From NCBI GenBank assembly GCA_907164885.2, contig OU015500.1, positions 54,737,783-54,801,782 of the forward strand: a DNA stretch of 64,000 nucleotides, read 5' to 3'. The DNA is from Dolomedes plantarius (lineage: Eukaryota; Arthropoda; Arachnida; Araneae; Dolomedidae). Below the pieces are notes generated by a model. It searched no databases. It was not told where the DNA came from and saw only the letters and a list, made by a program, of their open reading frames with translations. The stretch's first letter is position 1. Every line of letters starts with the position of its first letter. The translations under genes and the position numbers were made by a program. Below, one piece after another: positions 1 to 11,853 of the stretch.

Positions 1-1184
1 AGATAGAACACATCATTACAACTTTCTCGAAATATATTTTTTCAACCCACTAACATGGTATCCTCTAGAGAAAACAACTTTAGACGAAAAATCATTACCT
101 GATTTCCACCTCATTGGTTGAACATACCAGTTTTGTATCATGTTATCCTCATATAACCACTATACCTATGATTTTGTGCCTCTTTCCCAGCACATTTTTT
201 AATGCAGGGGTTCTCATTTCGAAACCAACAGCATGCGAAATTAATTACTTAATATGTAATAATTGTAGAACATAACGCTAACATATCATACACGCAAAAG
301 GGAAAAAACAGCAAAAAAACCTTTAAAAAATTTTAAATCTTATAACGTTTTTGTTATGTCTGTTATAGGCATGACGTGCCAATAAAAAATAATTATTGGC
401 ACTTCATGCCAATAATTTCAATTGGAATTACGTGCGAATAAAAAAATATATACATAGTACTAATTAGATTTGTTAAACACAAATTTTCGTTAAGGATAAA
501 GAGTGGTCATTACAATCCTTAGGAATCCACATTTAAAGTTTGATACTTATTGCTATATAAAGCAAATATAGATTTACCTAATTAAAACAAACATATAATT
601 TAATTCTTAACATACTGAAAATCCAAAAAAATATGACTATACGTCATTACTTTAAAAGTATATTTTAAATTAAATACATTAAAATTAAATGCATTAAATT
701 ATATTTAAGTGTTTTAAGTTGCAAATCATAAAAGTCTTGTTTCATTGTCTCAATATTTTTTTGTGAAATGAAAGGAAAGTATATTACTTCCTTTATTTCC
801 CCATGTCCATGTTACATGAAAGGGTGTACAGTAATTAAAGTGTATATTGAGAGACATAGAGGGAAAGTCAGAGATAGTTTTAAAAACGTCCTTTCAGAGG
901 GATCGAAATTTCAGCAGACTCCAACCACTGGATAAAGGGGGAAATATTACCCCCTCATCGGTAAAAGTTTGAAATCTATTTCAACATGACTCTTCGAAAA
1001 ATTTTAAAGCCTGTGTAATAAAGTTAATAATTTATCATAAGTCAATGGTCTTCAGCTTTCATGACACCTCTTAAACACAATTTTTGGCTTTTTCCTCTCT
1101 CCAAATTCGTCCCTCACTCGAAGTTCTTCGTCTCATTCTTTTAGTACACCTTGCAAAGTAAAATTAGATATATCTGAAATTTGT
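1..1184. other. AT-rich stretch without a recognisable gene
   Basis: I see no coding region, RNA gene or mobile element in this stretch. Open frames are short and AT-driven. The only structured item is the hairpin at 368-410, listed separately. Confidence 0.6.
368..410. repeat. Short near-perfect hairpin
   Basis: GGCATGACGTGCCAATAA is followed after a short AT loop by its complement TTATTGGCACTTCATGCC, giving an 18-bp stem with one mismatch. A third, partial direct copy (ATTACGTGCGAATAA) follows at about 426-440. Function is unknown. It could be the remnant of a small MITE end. Confidence 0.6.

Positions 1185-2192
<1,008 letters not shown>

Positions 2193-2256
<64 letters not shown>
2193..2256. 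repeat. (TA)n microsatellite
   Basis: A pure TA run of about 62 bp directly follows the MITE's right end. With the tract at 1804-1956 it looks like one TA array split by the insertion. Confidence 0.98.
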
Positions 2257-2257
<1 letters not shown>

Positions 2258-3066
2258 TTTTTTTGCATATATAGATATTCGGTCTCGTACACTTTCCTAT
2301 GACGCCTACGCCGTCATGCATTATTGGGTGTAAAGCGTCGAAGCCTTTCCCTATCAAGCTTATTTATTTTTCACTTCGATATTTTATTTCTAAACTTGCG
2401 GAGGAAATTCAAAGGAAAAATATTCAACCTTGACTCTAAATTGTATCTGGATACCGTTTTCTCACTACTTCGGTTACCAATTTTAAAACTTCCATGTTTA
2501 TGACTCGGCATAAACTATCAACCATGCTACCGTCTTGTTTAATATCAGGCGTGTTGTCGCCGTTTGAGATATTGACGCTGATAACAAAAGACCCTTGACT
2601 GAGGAAAGCTATCAAATTTTGTTATCACTAACGCCTCAAAATATTATGATTAAATCATGTTATTATACGATTAGTTACAGAGTTTATGTCGTAGCGTAAA
2701 AGTTTGCTCTTAATTCCTTTGTTAATGAGTGTTATTGCTGCATTTTGATTATGTTTTTGTGATTTTTGTGATTGATAGATTTATATTAAATAAATGCTCT
2801 TAATTTTAAGTATAATTTTTAAATTTTCAATTATTATTTTTTTCCTTGCGACTGGTAATATCACAAAAACGAAAGTTTCTAACTAATAATAAAATAAATT
2901 GAACTTCAATTTATTAACCGTCTATGATTAAATTTCTGAGCATTAGGATATCAGAAGTAAACAGAAAGGAAGCTATATGGTTTACAAAACTGTTTGGATC
3001 CCCTTAAGGAAACCTCTATGTGCATCAAAGGTGTGTATCTATTGTCCAAGGGGAGATGACAAAAGG
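2257..3066. other. Unassigned AT-rich DNA
   Basis: No ORF, RNA gene or repeat boundary that I can support. A slightly more GC-rich patch at about 2280-2350 has no recognisable coding content. Confidence 0.5.
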
Positions 3067-3070
3067 TTAA

Positions 3071-3785
3071 GGGGACACAATACCTTGAAGATCGACGAAA
3101 TGAGTGTAAATATGGTCTAATTCTAATCCCAAAAACTCAAATAATATTAAAAAAAGAAATTTTCTTTCTTTATACATATAAAGTTCATATCTTTAAATAT
3201 GCCATGTATAAAAATAAATATTATAAATTTATAAATAATTTTCAAATTAGTAGTTTATAATTTTAGATGATTAACTGGTGATTATAAATCATAAAGTGCT
3301 GAGCGCATCATAAAATTGAGATATTTGCTTACAGAAAATAATTAATGGTCAGAATATACTTATAATATATTTACCGGTAATTTAAAACCAAATAAATTGT
3401 AATAAATATTATTTAAATTAAAAATTGAGCACATAATTGGAAAACTTCAAAATTATCACATAATTTTTCCACATAAAAAAAAATATTCCACAATTGCCCA
3501 TTTTTCGGGTTTTAAAATGTAGAGCACTATGAAATAGACATATGAGTGTAGTTTTATCAGTTTCGTATTGATAGTTTAAAAGTAATGCTGCACACAAACT
3601 AAAAATTAGCAGTTAATCATATAAAATTCTAAACTGCTAATTTGAAAATTATTTTAGATTTATAATTTCCATTTTTATATATGACACATTTAAAAATATG
3701 TACTTTATATGTATAAAGAAGGAAAATTTCATTTTAATATTATTTGAGTTTTTGTGGTTAGAATAAGACCATATGTATTGTCACC
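3071..3785. mobile_element. TTAA-flanked long-inverted-repeat MITE (715 bp)
   Basis: It is flanked on both sides by TTAA (3067-3070 and 3786-3789). The left terminus GGGGACACAATAC pairs with the complement of the right terminus, GTATTGTCACC. The inverted arms extend about 200 bp inward: blocks such as ATATGGTCTAATTCTAATCC, ACTCAAATAATATTA and TTTATACATATAAAGT recur inverted at 3600-3780. The AT-rich centre has no ORF. TTAA duplication is the signature of piggyBac-type insertion, so this is probably a non-autonomous piggyBac-like element. A 716-bp element at 41835 has similar termini. Confidence 0.8.
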
Positions 3786-3789
3786 TTAA

Positions 3790-5329
3790 ATATTTTTCAA
3801 CTAAATAATTTTCCTTCAATAACTGAGATATATTTGCTTGATTATTGTGTATAAAATTGAAAATTCATAAAATGGAATCCGTAATAAATAAGATTAGATT
3901 TTTTTAATTATGGTACTTATTACATTATTTTTAGTCGGTATATTTAGTTAAATATTCCCTAATTAAAATCATAGTTTTAAATATCCTTTAATGTTTATTT
4001 AAGTGAATTTTCTTACGGTTGCAGATAACTGATGATATAATTTTTATAGATTTTTCTTAGTGATAAACAATAATTTTTGATTAATTTGAATGTAATTTAC
4101 TTTTTTAAATCGCTACATCTTTATATTATGATACCTTAAGTATTATTCAATATTGCTTGTGAACACGTTTAGACGTACATAGGGAGAGAGATGCAAAAAG
4201 TAGAAGTGGACAAAAACACCCCTGATAATGAAATTTGTAAAACGAAAAACGGGCTTATAATTCTGTCAATTGATTTCTATATAAATGTACTAGCAGCATA
4301 TTATCTGATAATCGCAAAATGTAACATTAAACGTCGATCAAGCGAGTAATTGCTTCATTGTTATTTTCAGATAATTAAATTCACTTTATTTAATATTCAG
4401 TTTATTACCACCATACTTCACGGATGAAAGTACGAACATATTCCTTAATTAGTTTACCCTTACCATCCCAGGATTTGAAAAGAATATCAATGCATTTATT
4501 CTTGAAATAATGTGATATGTTTTATATTTATCCTTTAAGAGTTAAAATAACTCTGATACAGTCAATGGAGACTACTTTTCTGGTAGTCAAGGACATCGAA
4601 AAAAAATTCCAGAAAGAGACTTAACATCCGGAAATTTGTTTACTTTTTTCATGCACTAGAGAGGTGGGAAATAGGATATCACAACTCAGATTTACATACA
4701 TATTTCTAAATATAGCTATCCTGGAATTTGGATATCAGGTAATCCATTCAGCATCACCCAGTAACTTTCAGAAATTGGGAAGAGTTAAGTGCAGCGTACA
4801 TTAATGCAGGTCTCCGAAAATGGTGCTCTAGTGAAACTTTTCTTGATAAATCTCATCTCCAACTTTTGAGTGTGAGAAGAATAGAAATGACGACAAGGAA
4901 CTATAACAAACTTTCCAGTTAAGGAACTTGCAAAATATATGAAGGTAGGGAATAATTTGCAAAGAATTAAGAAAGATCTTTTTAAAAAATGGTATATAAA
5001 GTGAACCTTTTGACTTAATACGTATATTGTAACTATTTAAAGTCTAATTCATCTCCTATCGAAACGTAAGTAAGAGCATTTTTATGACAACTTGTTATCC
5101 GGTGCCAAAATATAAATTCTGATCCTCCTGAATAATACAACTAAGTTTGAAGGTCATAGCTAAAATTCCTGTAGATGCTATCCAGATCTAAAAAAGACGG
5201 CAAGAGGAATGAGAACAGATATACTGAATGAGCCATTTTTATAAAGATTATCAATTATAATACCAGTTACAGAAATGAAATTCACATATTTCCTCAGTGT
5301 TAGTGCAACTAACATGACACTAAAGCGTA
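3790..5329. other. Unassigned; possibly the upstream part of a decayed LINE
   Basis: No clear domain is readable. Because a LINE RNase H relic begins at about 5330 on the plus strand, decayed reverse-transcriptase sequence could lie at about 4500-5330, but I could not read RT motifs there. Confidence 0.3.
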
Positions 5330-5830
5330 TTGAGTCTTTGAGCATCGGATGTAAAAATTTGGATTTTATCAGAGAGACATAGCGCCATTCAGTATTCGAA
5401 TAGTTGGAGGAACATCAATAACTCTACTGATGTAGAAATTTAAAAATATCTCAAAGATTTGTCCTCCCACAGAAATATTCATTTTTAGTGGGTTCCATTT
5501 TACCGGAATCTGACTTACATTGACACTGCGGATGACTTTGCAAAAGAGGGCTCTGGAGATCTCGTAGTTTCTTCTGGTCTTTTAACATAGATCTCAATTT
5601 TTATCATGAAGAAAAAACAGATTAACAACTCTTGAGAAAACTCTCGAGGCTCATTGTTGATATTTTGTATCCTAACGGGGATCGGCTGTTGGTTTTGAAG
5701 CAGACAAGATTCCTGATACTACTCTGTCAAGACTGGATAGAGTTCACACTGAATCTCTTACTTCATCCTATGTTCTTAACGATATTCCCTCTTGCTGTAA
5801 TTGCATTATAGAGCAGGCCTCCCAATGTAA
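5330..5830 (+). pseudogene. Decayed LINE RNase H domain and C-terminal tail
   Basis: One plus-strand frame from about 5346 reads like the RNase H region of Jockey/I-type non-LTR retrotransposons. A SERHSAIQ segment matches the usual S-D-S-x-x-A-I-Q helix. It is followed by KYLKDLSSHRNIHF, then WVPF in the position of the conserved W-V-P-S-H, then TADDFAKEGS matching the N-E-x-A-D-x-L-A-K motif. Two in-frame stops break it, one of them a Gln-to-stop immediately before WVP. Further along, a shifted frame gives TLSRLDRVHTES and a Cys-containing NDIPSCCNC segment, resembling the zinc-knuckle tail of these proteins. The domain would process RNA-DNA hybrids during target-primed reverse transcription. 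It is clearly inactive. Clade assignment is uncertain. Confidence 0.65.
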
Positions 5831-6029
5831 TTAATATATTGACATGTAACGGTGTGTCCAGAGAAGGCATTAGCAAGAACTGTTCTTGAGAGGGTAAAAC
5901 AGCACGGACATATGGACTTAATCTAATGTATTTGAACAAGAAGGAGTAAGTTATAACAACATCTTTAGTTATCGCAGAAATATACACCTCCAGGTACCCA
6001 TAGACTAAGGTTACGGTCTTTGTTATGTT

Positions 6030-6290
6030 TTTATTTATTTATTTAATTATTTTAAGCGGAGGCGTTTGTCGTCAAACATTTGCCTACTATACTACGCCGC
6101 AGTTTACTGTCCATTTTATTATGGTGACACCATATAGGCGGACAGCATTACCCCTATGAAGGGACAATACAAACAGAGGCATTTTTCGTGGCGCGACGCT
6201 GGGATCCGATCCGAGCACCCTTAGCACTGAAAACCAACGCGCCGTATCACAAGGCCGACACAAGCCCCCTTACAAGGTATATTCGATGAG
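6030..6290 (-). mobile_element. tRNA-derived SINE, minus strand
   Basis: Read on the minus strand, the head at about 6200-6285 resembles a tRNA: GGCCTTGTGATACGGCGCG in the A-box region and a B-box-like CTCGGATCGGATCCC. The body runs leftward and ends in a simple (AAAT)n tail, seen on the plus strand as the TTTA repeats at about 6030-6050. Head, body and simple tail are the classical SINE layout. It lies just outside the Foldback-type element that starts at 6317. Confidence 0.65.
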
Positions 6291-6307
6291 TAAACTGTAG
6301 GGAAAGG

Positions 6308-6316
6308 AATTCCACG
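6308..6316. repeat. 9-bp target-site duplication, left copy
   Basis: AATTCCACG precedes the left terminus ACGTCTGTGAAG. The identical nine bases follow the right terminus at 14026-14034. Nine-base duplications are characteristic of Mutator-like and Foldback elements. Confidence 0.9.
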
Positions 6317-7328
6317 ACGTCTGTGAAGTTGGCCCCCCGACATTGAGATATCCAAATTTTGAAAACGGCATACGTTTGAGCGTCGTTTGAGCGCGTTTGA
6401 GCGCCAAAAATTTTCGTTTGAGCGCCATTTGTAAAAAAGTTATGGGCATTTCTTTTTTTGGCGGGAAAAACCCCTCCCCCCCCCCCCCCGACATTGAGAT
6501 ATTCAAATTTTGAGAACGGCATTCGTTTGAGCGTCGTTTGAGCGCGTTTGAGCGCCAAAAATTTTCGTTTGAGCGCCATTTGTAAAAAAGTTATGGGTAT
6601 TTCTTTTTTTGGCGGGAAAAACACCTAGCCCCCCCGACATTGAGATATTCAAATTTTGAGAACGGCATTCGTTTGAGCGTCGTTTGAGCGCGTTTGAGCG
6701 CCAAAAATTTTCGTTTGAGCGCCATTTGTAAAAAAGTTATGGGCATTTCTTTTTTTGGCGGAAAAAACACCTAGCCCCCCCGACATTGAGATATTAAAAT
6801 TTTGAGAACGGCATTCGTTTGAGCGTCGTTTGAGCGCGTTTGAGCGCTAAAAATTTTCGTTTGAGCGCCATTTGTAAAAAAGTTATGGGCATTTCTTTTT
6901 TTGGCGGGAAAAACACCTAGCCCCCCCGACATTGAGATATTCAAATTTTGAGAACGGCATTCGTTTGAGCGTCGTTTCAGCGTGTTTGAGCGCCAAAAAT
7001 TTTCGCTATTTTCTTTGTATACAATGGGCGCTACATCAAGAAGTGAAGGTGATCAGTGTGTGAAGTGTTGTACCGAGTTATCCCCCCCCCCAACTTTAAA
7101 AATAGAAGTGATGAAAAGAATGGCATCCCCCCCCCCTTCTTTCCCAAGATTACCAACGCCCAACGGACACAGGTGTCAGCCGGTCTTAAAATAACAACCC
7201 CTCATAAACTGTACCTTTTTTGGTTTGTACTTTTTTGTCTGTCATGCCCACACTGTACATTCCCGTTTTTATGCAGAATTTTTTTTTATAATAGAGAATG
7301 AAAAACGCTACCCTAGGACTTTTTAAAC
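6317..7328 (+). repeat. Left terminal inverted repeat of the Foldback-type element
   Basis: It comprises a short unique tip, four complete ~146-bp units plus a partial fifth (to about 7003), then a non-repetitive inner segment 7004-7328. The inner segment contains two C-runs and matches 13311-13620 inverted. Inverted identity ends at GACTTTTTAAAC (7317-7328). Confidence 0.9.
6339..7003 (+). repeat. Tandem array of ~146-bp units in the left TIR
   Basis: Unit starts (GACATTGAGATAT) fall at 6339, 6490, 6636, 6782 and 6928, so the spacing is 151, 146, 146 and 146. The first spacing is stretched by a long C-run at about 6475-6489. Each complete unit contains four copies of CGTTTGAGCG, three close together and one after an AAAAATTTT spacer, plus GGCGGGAAAAAC and a C-run. 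Dense direct copies of a decamer in a transposon end are candidates for transposase-binding sites. Confidence 0.9.
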
Positions 7329-7543
7329 CTTCAAATTCCAATAAATACATCAAGAAAAAAATAGAAGCAGAAAAATTAGGGCAAGAATTCTGTCAGCTGT
7401 AAATGATTTTCAACTATGTTAAGCAATTGCTTGATGCAATTTTATAATTTGAGTTTTTATAATTTTCTAACACTGTAACACAGTTATTGTAAATGTGGTA
7501 AAAGCAAAGATTATTTTAACGAGGAAGGATATGTCAAACTGTT

Positions 7544-7551
7544 TTCTAGAC
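7544..7551. repeat. 8-bp target-site duplication of the hAT, left copy
   Basis: TTCTAGAC occurs here and again at 10348-10355, immediately outside the hAT termini. It fits the hAT target preference nTnnnnAn. Confidence 0.9.
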
Positions 7552-7672
7552 CAGCGGTTCTCAACCTGGGGGGTGCGCCCCCCTAGGGGGGGGGGTAGAA
7601 GAATTTCAAGGGAGGCTTGAGTTAAAAAAATAAATAAAAAGTAAAACTAACTGTTATTTACTGTATTCAATT

Positions 7673-8361
7673 TTGTGGTCACAATGTAACCGTAACGTAT
7701 TTTCGACATTCAACTGTCTGAACATGAAGCTACAATGTCAGAAAAAAATTCTGAAGACTTATGATGCAGTTAAGGGTTTCGCAAAGAATATAGCTCTTTG
7801 GCAACGCCGTCTTCAGAGTTCAGAGCCAAATTTTTCATCCTCTCCAAGATTGAACGACATCCTCGATGATAAAAAAAAAATCCCCCATTGCAACAGATAA
7901 ATGTATTGAAGGACCTTATATCATTATGCATTTGGTAGGTAGCATTGCAAAATGAAATTGCAGACTATTTTCCAGATATTAGTTCACAGAATCGGGAGTT
8001 TAAGTTAACAAGAGATCCTTTTAAAATCGACGTGGATGTACTTCCTGATAATATCCAGGAACAAGCTTTCGACCTAAAATGTGATTCTCAAGCAAACGAG
8101 GAATTCGAAAACATGGATGTTGAAAATTTTTGGTTACGCTATTTTCCTGTTTACCCAGAAGTTGCTTTGGAAGCTTTGAGGTTGTTACTGCAGTTTTCAT
8201 CCACATATCTCTGTGAATCTGGATTTTCAGCATTAGCATACTTAAAGTCAAAATACCGAGCAAAGCTGGACGTTGAAAGAGACCTGAGGTGTGCTTTGTC
8301 ACAGTTACAACCTGATATTCAAAAACTTGTCAATGACAAACAATGCCAGACCTCTTATTAA
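7673..8361 (+). pseudogene. hAT transposase C-terminal relic (ZBED5/FAM200-like)
   Basis: Two frames make up the relic. 7673-7900 gives LNMKLQCQKK...YDAVKGFAKNIALWQRRL, the helical segment seen in ZBED5/FAM200-type transposases (LNxKLQG...YDxVKAFxxKLxLW). 7945-8361 gives the C-terminal dimerisation region, with FWLRYFPVYPEVALEALRLL, then the hallmark STYLCESGFSALAYLKSKYR and a closing ALSQLQPDIQKL before the stop at 8361. A frameshift and a short A-rich stretch near 7870-7944 separate them. The BED zinc finger and catalytic core are absent, so it could not transpose. Expression from the element's own promoter is unlikely, because only the tip of the 5' end is left. Confidence 0.85.
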
Positions 8362-9357
8362 TGTTTTGAAAGTGACTGGTATTACATTCCACACTCACCT
8401 AGATCTTTGATTACTTCAAATATATTTGATCTGTATTTAATTCTTTGATTTCCTATGTTCTAATAACAATACTATGTTCCAAATTAAGATATGTGTAGTA
8501 ATATTAAATTTTGTGTATGAAATTATCTATTCTATATTTCCATTTAATAACCAGCTTCAGTTTCAAATTTCGATTGTACTACTTGTATTGACCACATATC
8601 GCTCACTCCTTTCAACAACGTCATACCTCAAAAATCGGTGATTTTTAGTTATGCTTGTTTTCAGAATGCTCTGAAAGAGTATTAGCTACAGGTAGTAATT
8701 TTTTTCCTTGTATATTGATAAAACTATTTTGCATTTTACATCTAGCAAATTTTATCGCTCTCCGATTTGTAAGTAAAATTTTTTGGATTGCCTCACCAAA
8801 TTACTGGGCAATCCTCAATGCCGAATTATTATATCATAATCTTTGAGCATATTTGTTTTTTACTTTTTAAAACTCAAACTGGTGAGGGGAGTTTGCAAAA
8901 CCTTCCCCGGTAACCTACGCCTTTCAACACCGCCCCCTTTTGCGTCCAGCTGTATTATAACTTCTCTCTTCTCCCGAATTCCACTGAGCAGACACGGTAT
9001 GGGTGTCCACCCCGTTTCGTCGACACTAAATTTTCTCCCCCCCCCCCCTTTTTCCCGTTCAAGTTTCCCTTTCGGTATGCACGGGTCTAGAAATCATCAC
9101 AAAAACTCACAGAAACGCATCTGGTTCAGCGGCAAACCTCTTCCCAGACGGTCAGCGACAATCAAAGTTACGATACCGCTTTGTAATGGGAGCAGAAATG
9201 CGTGTTCACACTCCAAACATAAAGATGTCAGATAAGGGGGTGGCCCACTGGTCGCCCAAACAAAAGCAACCCCTCTCACCCCCGGGGAGATGACACAAGC
9301 TTGGGCTATCCAGACAGAAATGTAAACAAACAGGAGCTATCACCAATTCTTCTACAC

Positions 9358-9638
9358 CAGGGGTGTCAAACTCAAAGGCTAACTTGGGCCAAACAAACAA
9401 GGTTTAACTATAGGTGGGCCGCAAAAAAATCAATATTAATAGAAACGTAGGTTTATTTACCTAATTACAGTATATTCAACATAAATATACGCATTTTGTT
9501 TAATAATAGCAAAAAAAGAGTATAATTAAAAACATTTAGCGAATTCTTCCTGTCTTATTATAATTCTGCGTCGGTTATTTCATTATATATTATTGTGTAC
9601 CAATATATTGGCCGGACCGCAAAAATGTTCGTCCATTG
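9358..9638 (+). mobile_element. hAT-type MITE, 3' tip missing
   Basis: It starts CAGGGGTGTCAAACTCA, a very common hAT terminus, and contains the paired internal blocks GGTGGGCCGCAAAAAA and GGCCGGACCGCAAAAA seen near the two ends of such non-autonomous elements. The expected right tip (the complement, ending ...ACACCCCTG) is absent. At about 9638 the sequence changes directly to mariner coding sequence. Confidence 0.7.
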
Positions 9639-9639
9639 G

Positions 9640-10063
9640 ACTTTGCATGCATGTGCTTACTTAAACGAGGAGCTTTCACACCGATCGGTGGGGCGTGCGA
9701 GTGACAGTGATTTACCCTTAATCACATGGCCACCAAGATCCCCGGACCTCACGCCATGCGATTTCTTTTATGGGGTTCCTTCAAAGACACTATTTATGCA
9801 CTACTGATGCCGAAAATACTGAAAGAACTTCAAGAACGCATTTGTGCAGTGTTAGGAACTATTGACTACAAAATGTGTGGTACGAACTTGATTACAGATT
9901 AGATGCTTGTCGTGTAACAAAAGGGTCACACATCGAACATTTGTAACTGAAAATAAAACTTGGTATATTTTTCTCTAATTTCGTGTATCACTTATTGTAA
10001 TATGTGTAATAGTTTCGAAAATATAAAATATTTAAAATCTGGTCATTCATTTGTGCTAACCCT
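9640..10063 (+). pseudogene. Mariner transposase 3' fragment and 3' terminus
   Basis: Coding similarity begins at about 9656 with YLNEELSHRSVGRASD, then LITWPPRSPDLTPCDFF, which holds the third catalytic Asp of mariner-type DDD transposases (the D of CDFF). A frameshift follows in the FFLWG segment, and a second shift leads to YRLDACRVTKGSHIEHL and the normal stop at about 9945. The 3' untranslated tail and TIR end in GTGCTAACCCTGTA at about 10063. The first two catalytic Asp residues and the DNA-binding domain are missing, so the piece is dead. Confidence 0.8.
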
Positions 10064-10556
10064 GTATATATGGTTAAATTACAAATAAAAAATTAAGGTT
10101 TTTAAATGATATGGAATGCGCATGGAGTATTTTTAAAAATGTCAGTATTTTTGAAAAAAATTTGAAACATATAGGTATTATTCTTCAAAAAAATCTTTGT
10201 TTTGAGTTCTCTCCTGAAAAATCTTGTTTTTCGAGATATGACGTTGTTGAAAGGAGTAAGCGATATGGTGATGGTGGGGGGGGGGAGGCGTGACCTCACA
10301 TCAGTGTTCAAAGGGGGGCACAGAGCCTGAAAGGTTGAGAACCCCTGTTCTAGACCATAAATGTAGTGCAATTGACGTCTAGTTAACTCTAACTCTTCTA
10401 AACACTATAAAAAGGTCGGTAAGTTTATTCCAATATTCTGTTGAATACATTTCATTTCTTATATCGACTATTTTTATTTAGTAACTGATTGCACTCATTT
10501 AGTTATGTTATAAAATATTTGACCAGAAATCTTATGGTATATTTTGGGTTTTAATA

Positions 10557-11826
10557 CACTGGTTATCAAAAATTAAGGAAAAGTCACAAAAATACCGATT
10601 ACTCAAAAAGTTTCGCGTGGAATTTAATGAAACTTATATACATTATACAACACATAGGTAGGTATAAAATAGCATAAAAAGAAATCGCCAGGCAATTATG
10701 GTGTTGCAGAAACTAGCATGTGCATAGAAAGAACATATCGGACGTATCAGTTTGGTATAGGAAAAGTACCTTTAATATGGTGTATTATCCCCCCGAGAAG
10801 CAATACAGCACATACAGCGATGTGTGAAGCTGTCAATTATGCGGTCTATGAGTTCGGTAGGAAGCGAGAGCCATTGCTCGTGCAAAGCCGTTGAAAGCGT
10901 GGCTAGGGTCCTAAGAGGAGGATTGAGAGCAGATATACGTCGTCCTTAAGCGTCCCAAACATGCTCGATAGGATTCAGGTCCGGTGATCGAGCTGGCCAC
11001 TCCGTGCGCTGAATTGTTTCCTGCTCAAGATAAGCATCCACGATGCGAGCCCTGTGCGGTCTCGCGTTATCGTCCTGTAGCACGAAAGCATCACCTATTG
11101 CCCCGGCATAAGGGCGCACATAAGCATCAAGGATGTCATCTCTATAGGTGTGAGCATTCACATTTCCACGGGTAAAGACATGGAGGTCTGTGCCTCCACC
11201 CAAAAAGATACCACCCCAAACACAGACACTACCTGATCCGTATGCATCTCTTTCACGGATATGTGATGGATGAAAACGAGTTCCAGGTTCTGTCCAAATT
11301 AAAATACGCCTACTATCGCTTTGGAGGCTAAACCTGGACTCATCCGTAAAGCGAACAGCCGTCCATTGATCACGCGTCAAGTGGACATGTTGACGTGCCC
11401 ACTGCAAATGTTCCCCCGCCTATGGCGTGACGTGAGCGGGACGCAAATGACTGGTCGCCTCGCAAATTGACCACCTTCGTTAAGCTTTCTACATACGGTT
11501 GACGTTGATAACAACCTTCCGGAGCTTGCAGCGAGGGAGAATCTACAGACGGAGCTTGCAGACGGAGTTTCGGTTCTATTCCTTCGTGTGCATAATGACA
11601 AATATCGGTCATCGGCACTCGTCGTAGCTTATGGCCGTCCTTGGCTGAACCTCTTGAAAGCGACATCCGTGGTTAGAAATTGTTAGAAAGTCTATGAACC
11701 TCAGACGGATTCACATTTAGCCGTCTGGCCGCTTCTGTCTGACTTTGTCCTGCCTCTATTCTCCCAATAGCTCGCCATCGCATTTCTTCGGTCAAATGAT
11801 GCCTGGAGGTCATTGTTACAATTTGG
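10557..11826 (-). mobile_element. Tc1-like transposon, truncated at its 5' end
   Basis: The left terminus CACTGGTTATCAAAAATTAA follows a TA at 10555-10556, as expected for Tc1 insertion. The transposase is encoded on the minus strand. The right terminus, which should be the complement ending ...GATAACCAGTG, is absent. The sequence passes from the transposase start codon (11813) to the peptidase ORF within a few bases, so a deletion removed this end. Confidence 0.75.
10772..11813 (-). pseudogene. Tc1-like DDE transposase, frameshifted
   Basis: From the start at 11813 the protein opens MTSRHHLTEEMRWRAIGRIEAG and continues QTEAARRLNV, a helix-turn-helix of the Tc1 N-terminus. The middle is in another frame (11370-11666) with a degraded second DNA-binding motif. 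The catalytic domain at 10946-11407 is well preserved: FTDESRF with the first Asp, LQDDNARPHRA with the second, and WPARSPDLNPIEHVWD with the third acidic residue (Glu), a DD34E layout. A stop follows VWDA, after which the usual C-terminus (ALHEQWLSLP...IASRGDNTPY) is readable down to 10772. At least two disruptions make it non-functional. The catalytic triad itself is intact. Confidence 0.85.
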
Positions 11827-11853
11827 GTATGCCAATTGTCCAATTCGGCGTCA

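Larger units (their letters stand above)
8599..10263. mobile_element. Longer member of the GCTCACTCC-ended family, nested in the hAT
   Basis: The left end TCGCTCACTCCTTTCAAC is mirrored by the right end GTTGAAAGGAGTAAGCGA, each flanked by TA (8597-8598 and 10264-10265). Inner TIR similarity continues for about 50 bp, including the GATTTTTAGTTATGC block on the left, which also occurs inverted at 2130-2150 in the short MITE. The interior holds a hAT-type MITE fragment (9358-9638) and a mariner fragment (9640-10063). 8660-9357 is unassigned, with a more GC-rich block at 8870-9300. No transposase that would belong to this family is recognisable. Confidence 0.7.
7552..10347 (+). mobile_element. 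hAT transposon (ZBED5-like type), nested in the Foldback element
   Basis: It begins CAGCGGTTCTCAACC and ends GGTTGAGAACCCCTG, the terminal inverted repeat typical of Charlie/ZBED5-type hAT elements. The 8-bp duplication TTCTAGAC lies on both sides. A transposase relic lies at 7673-8361. The 3' half has been invaded by a further element (8599-10263). The N-terminal half of the transposase, with the BED finger and first catalytic Asp, is missing, because coding similarity starts about 100 bp inside the left end. Confidence 0.9.

Noticed and set aside
6247..6624. Open frame with repeated KRKFLALKRAQTTLKRMPFSKF (and its counterpart at 13724-14077)
   Set aside because: This is the ~146-bp TIR tandem unit read through. 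The frame exists only because the unit happens to lack stops in one phase.
6339..7003. CRISPR array (regular direct repeats)
   Set aside because: The units are ~146 bp and homologous throughout, without short repeats and unique spacers, and lie in transposon TIRs of a eukaryotic genome.
9097..9400. Minus-strand frames at 9097-9279 and 9206-9400
   Set aside because: No recognisable motif. They lie in the unassigned GC-richer part of a nested element and overlap each other in different frames.
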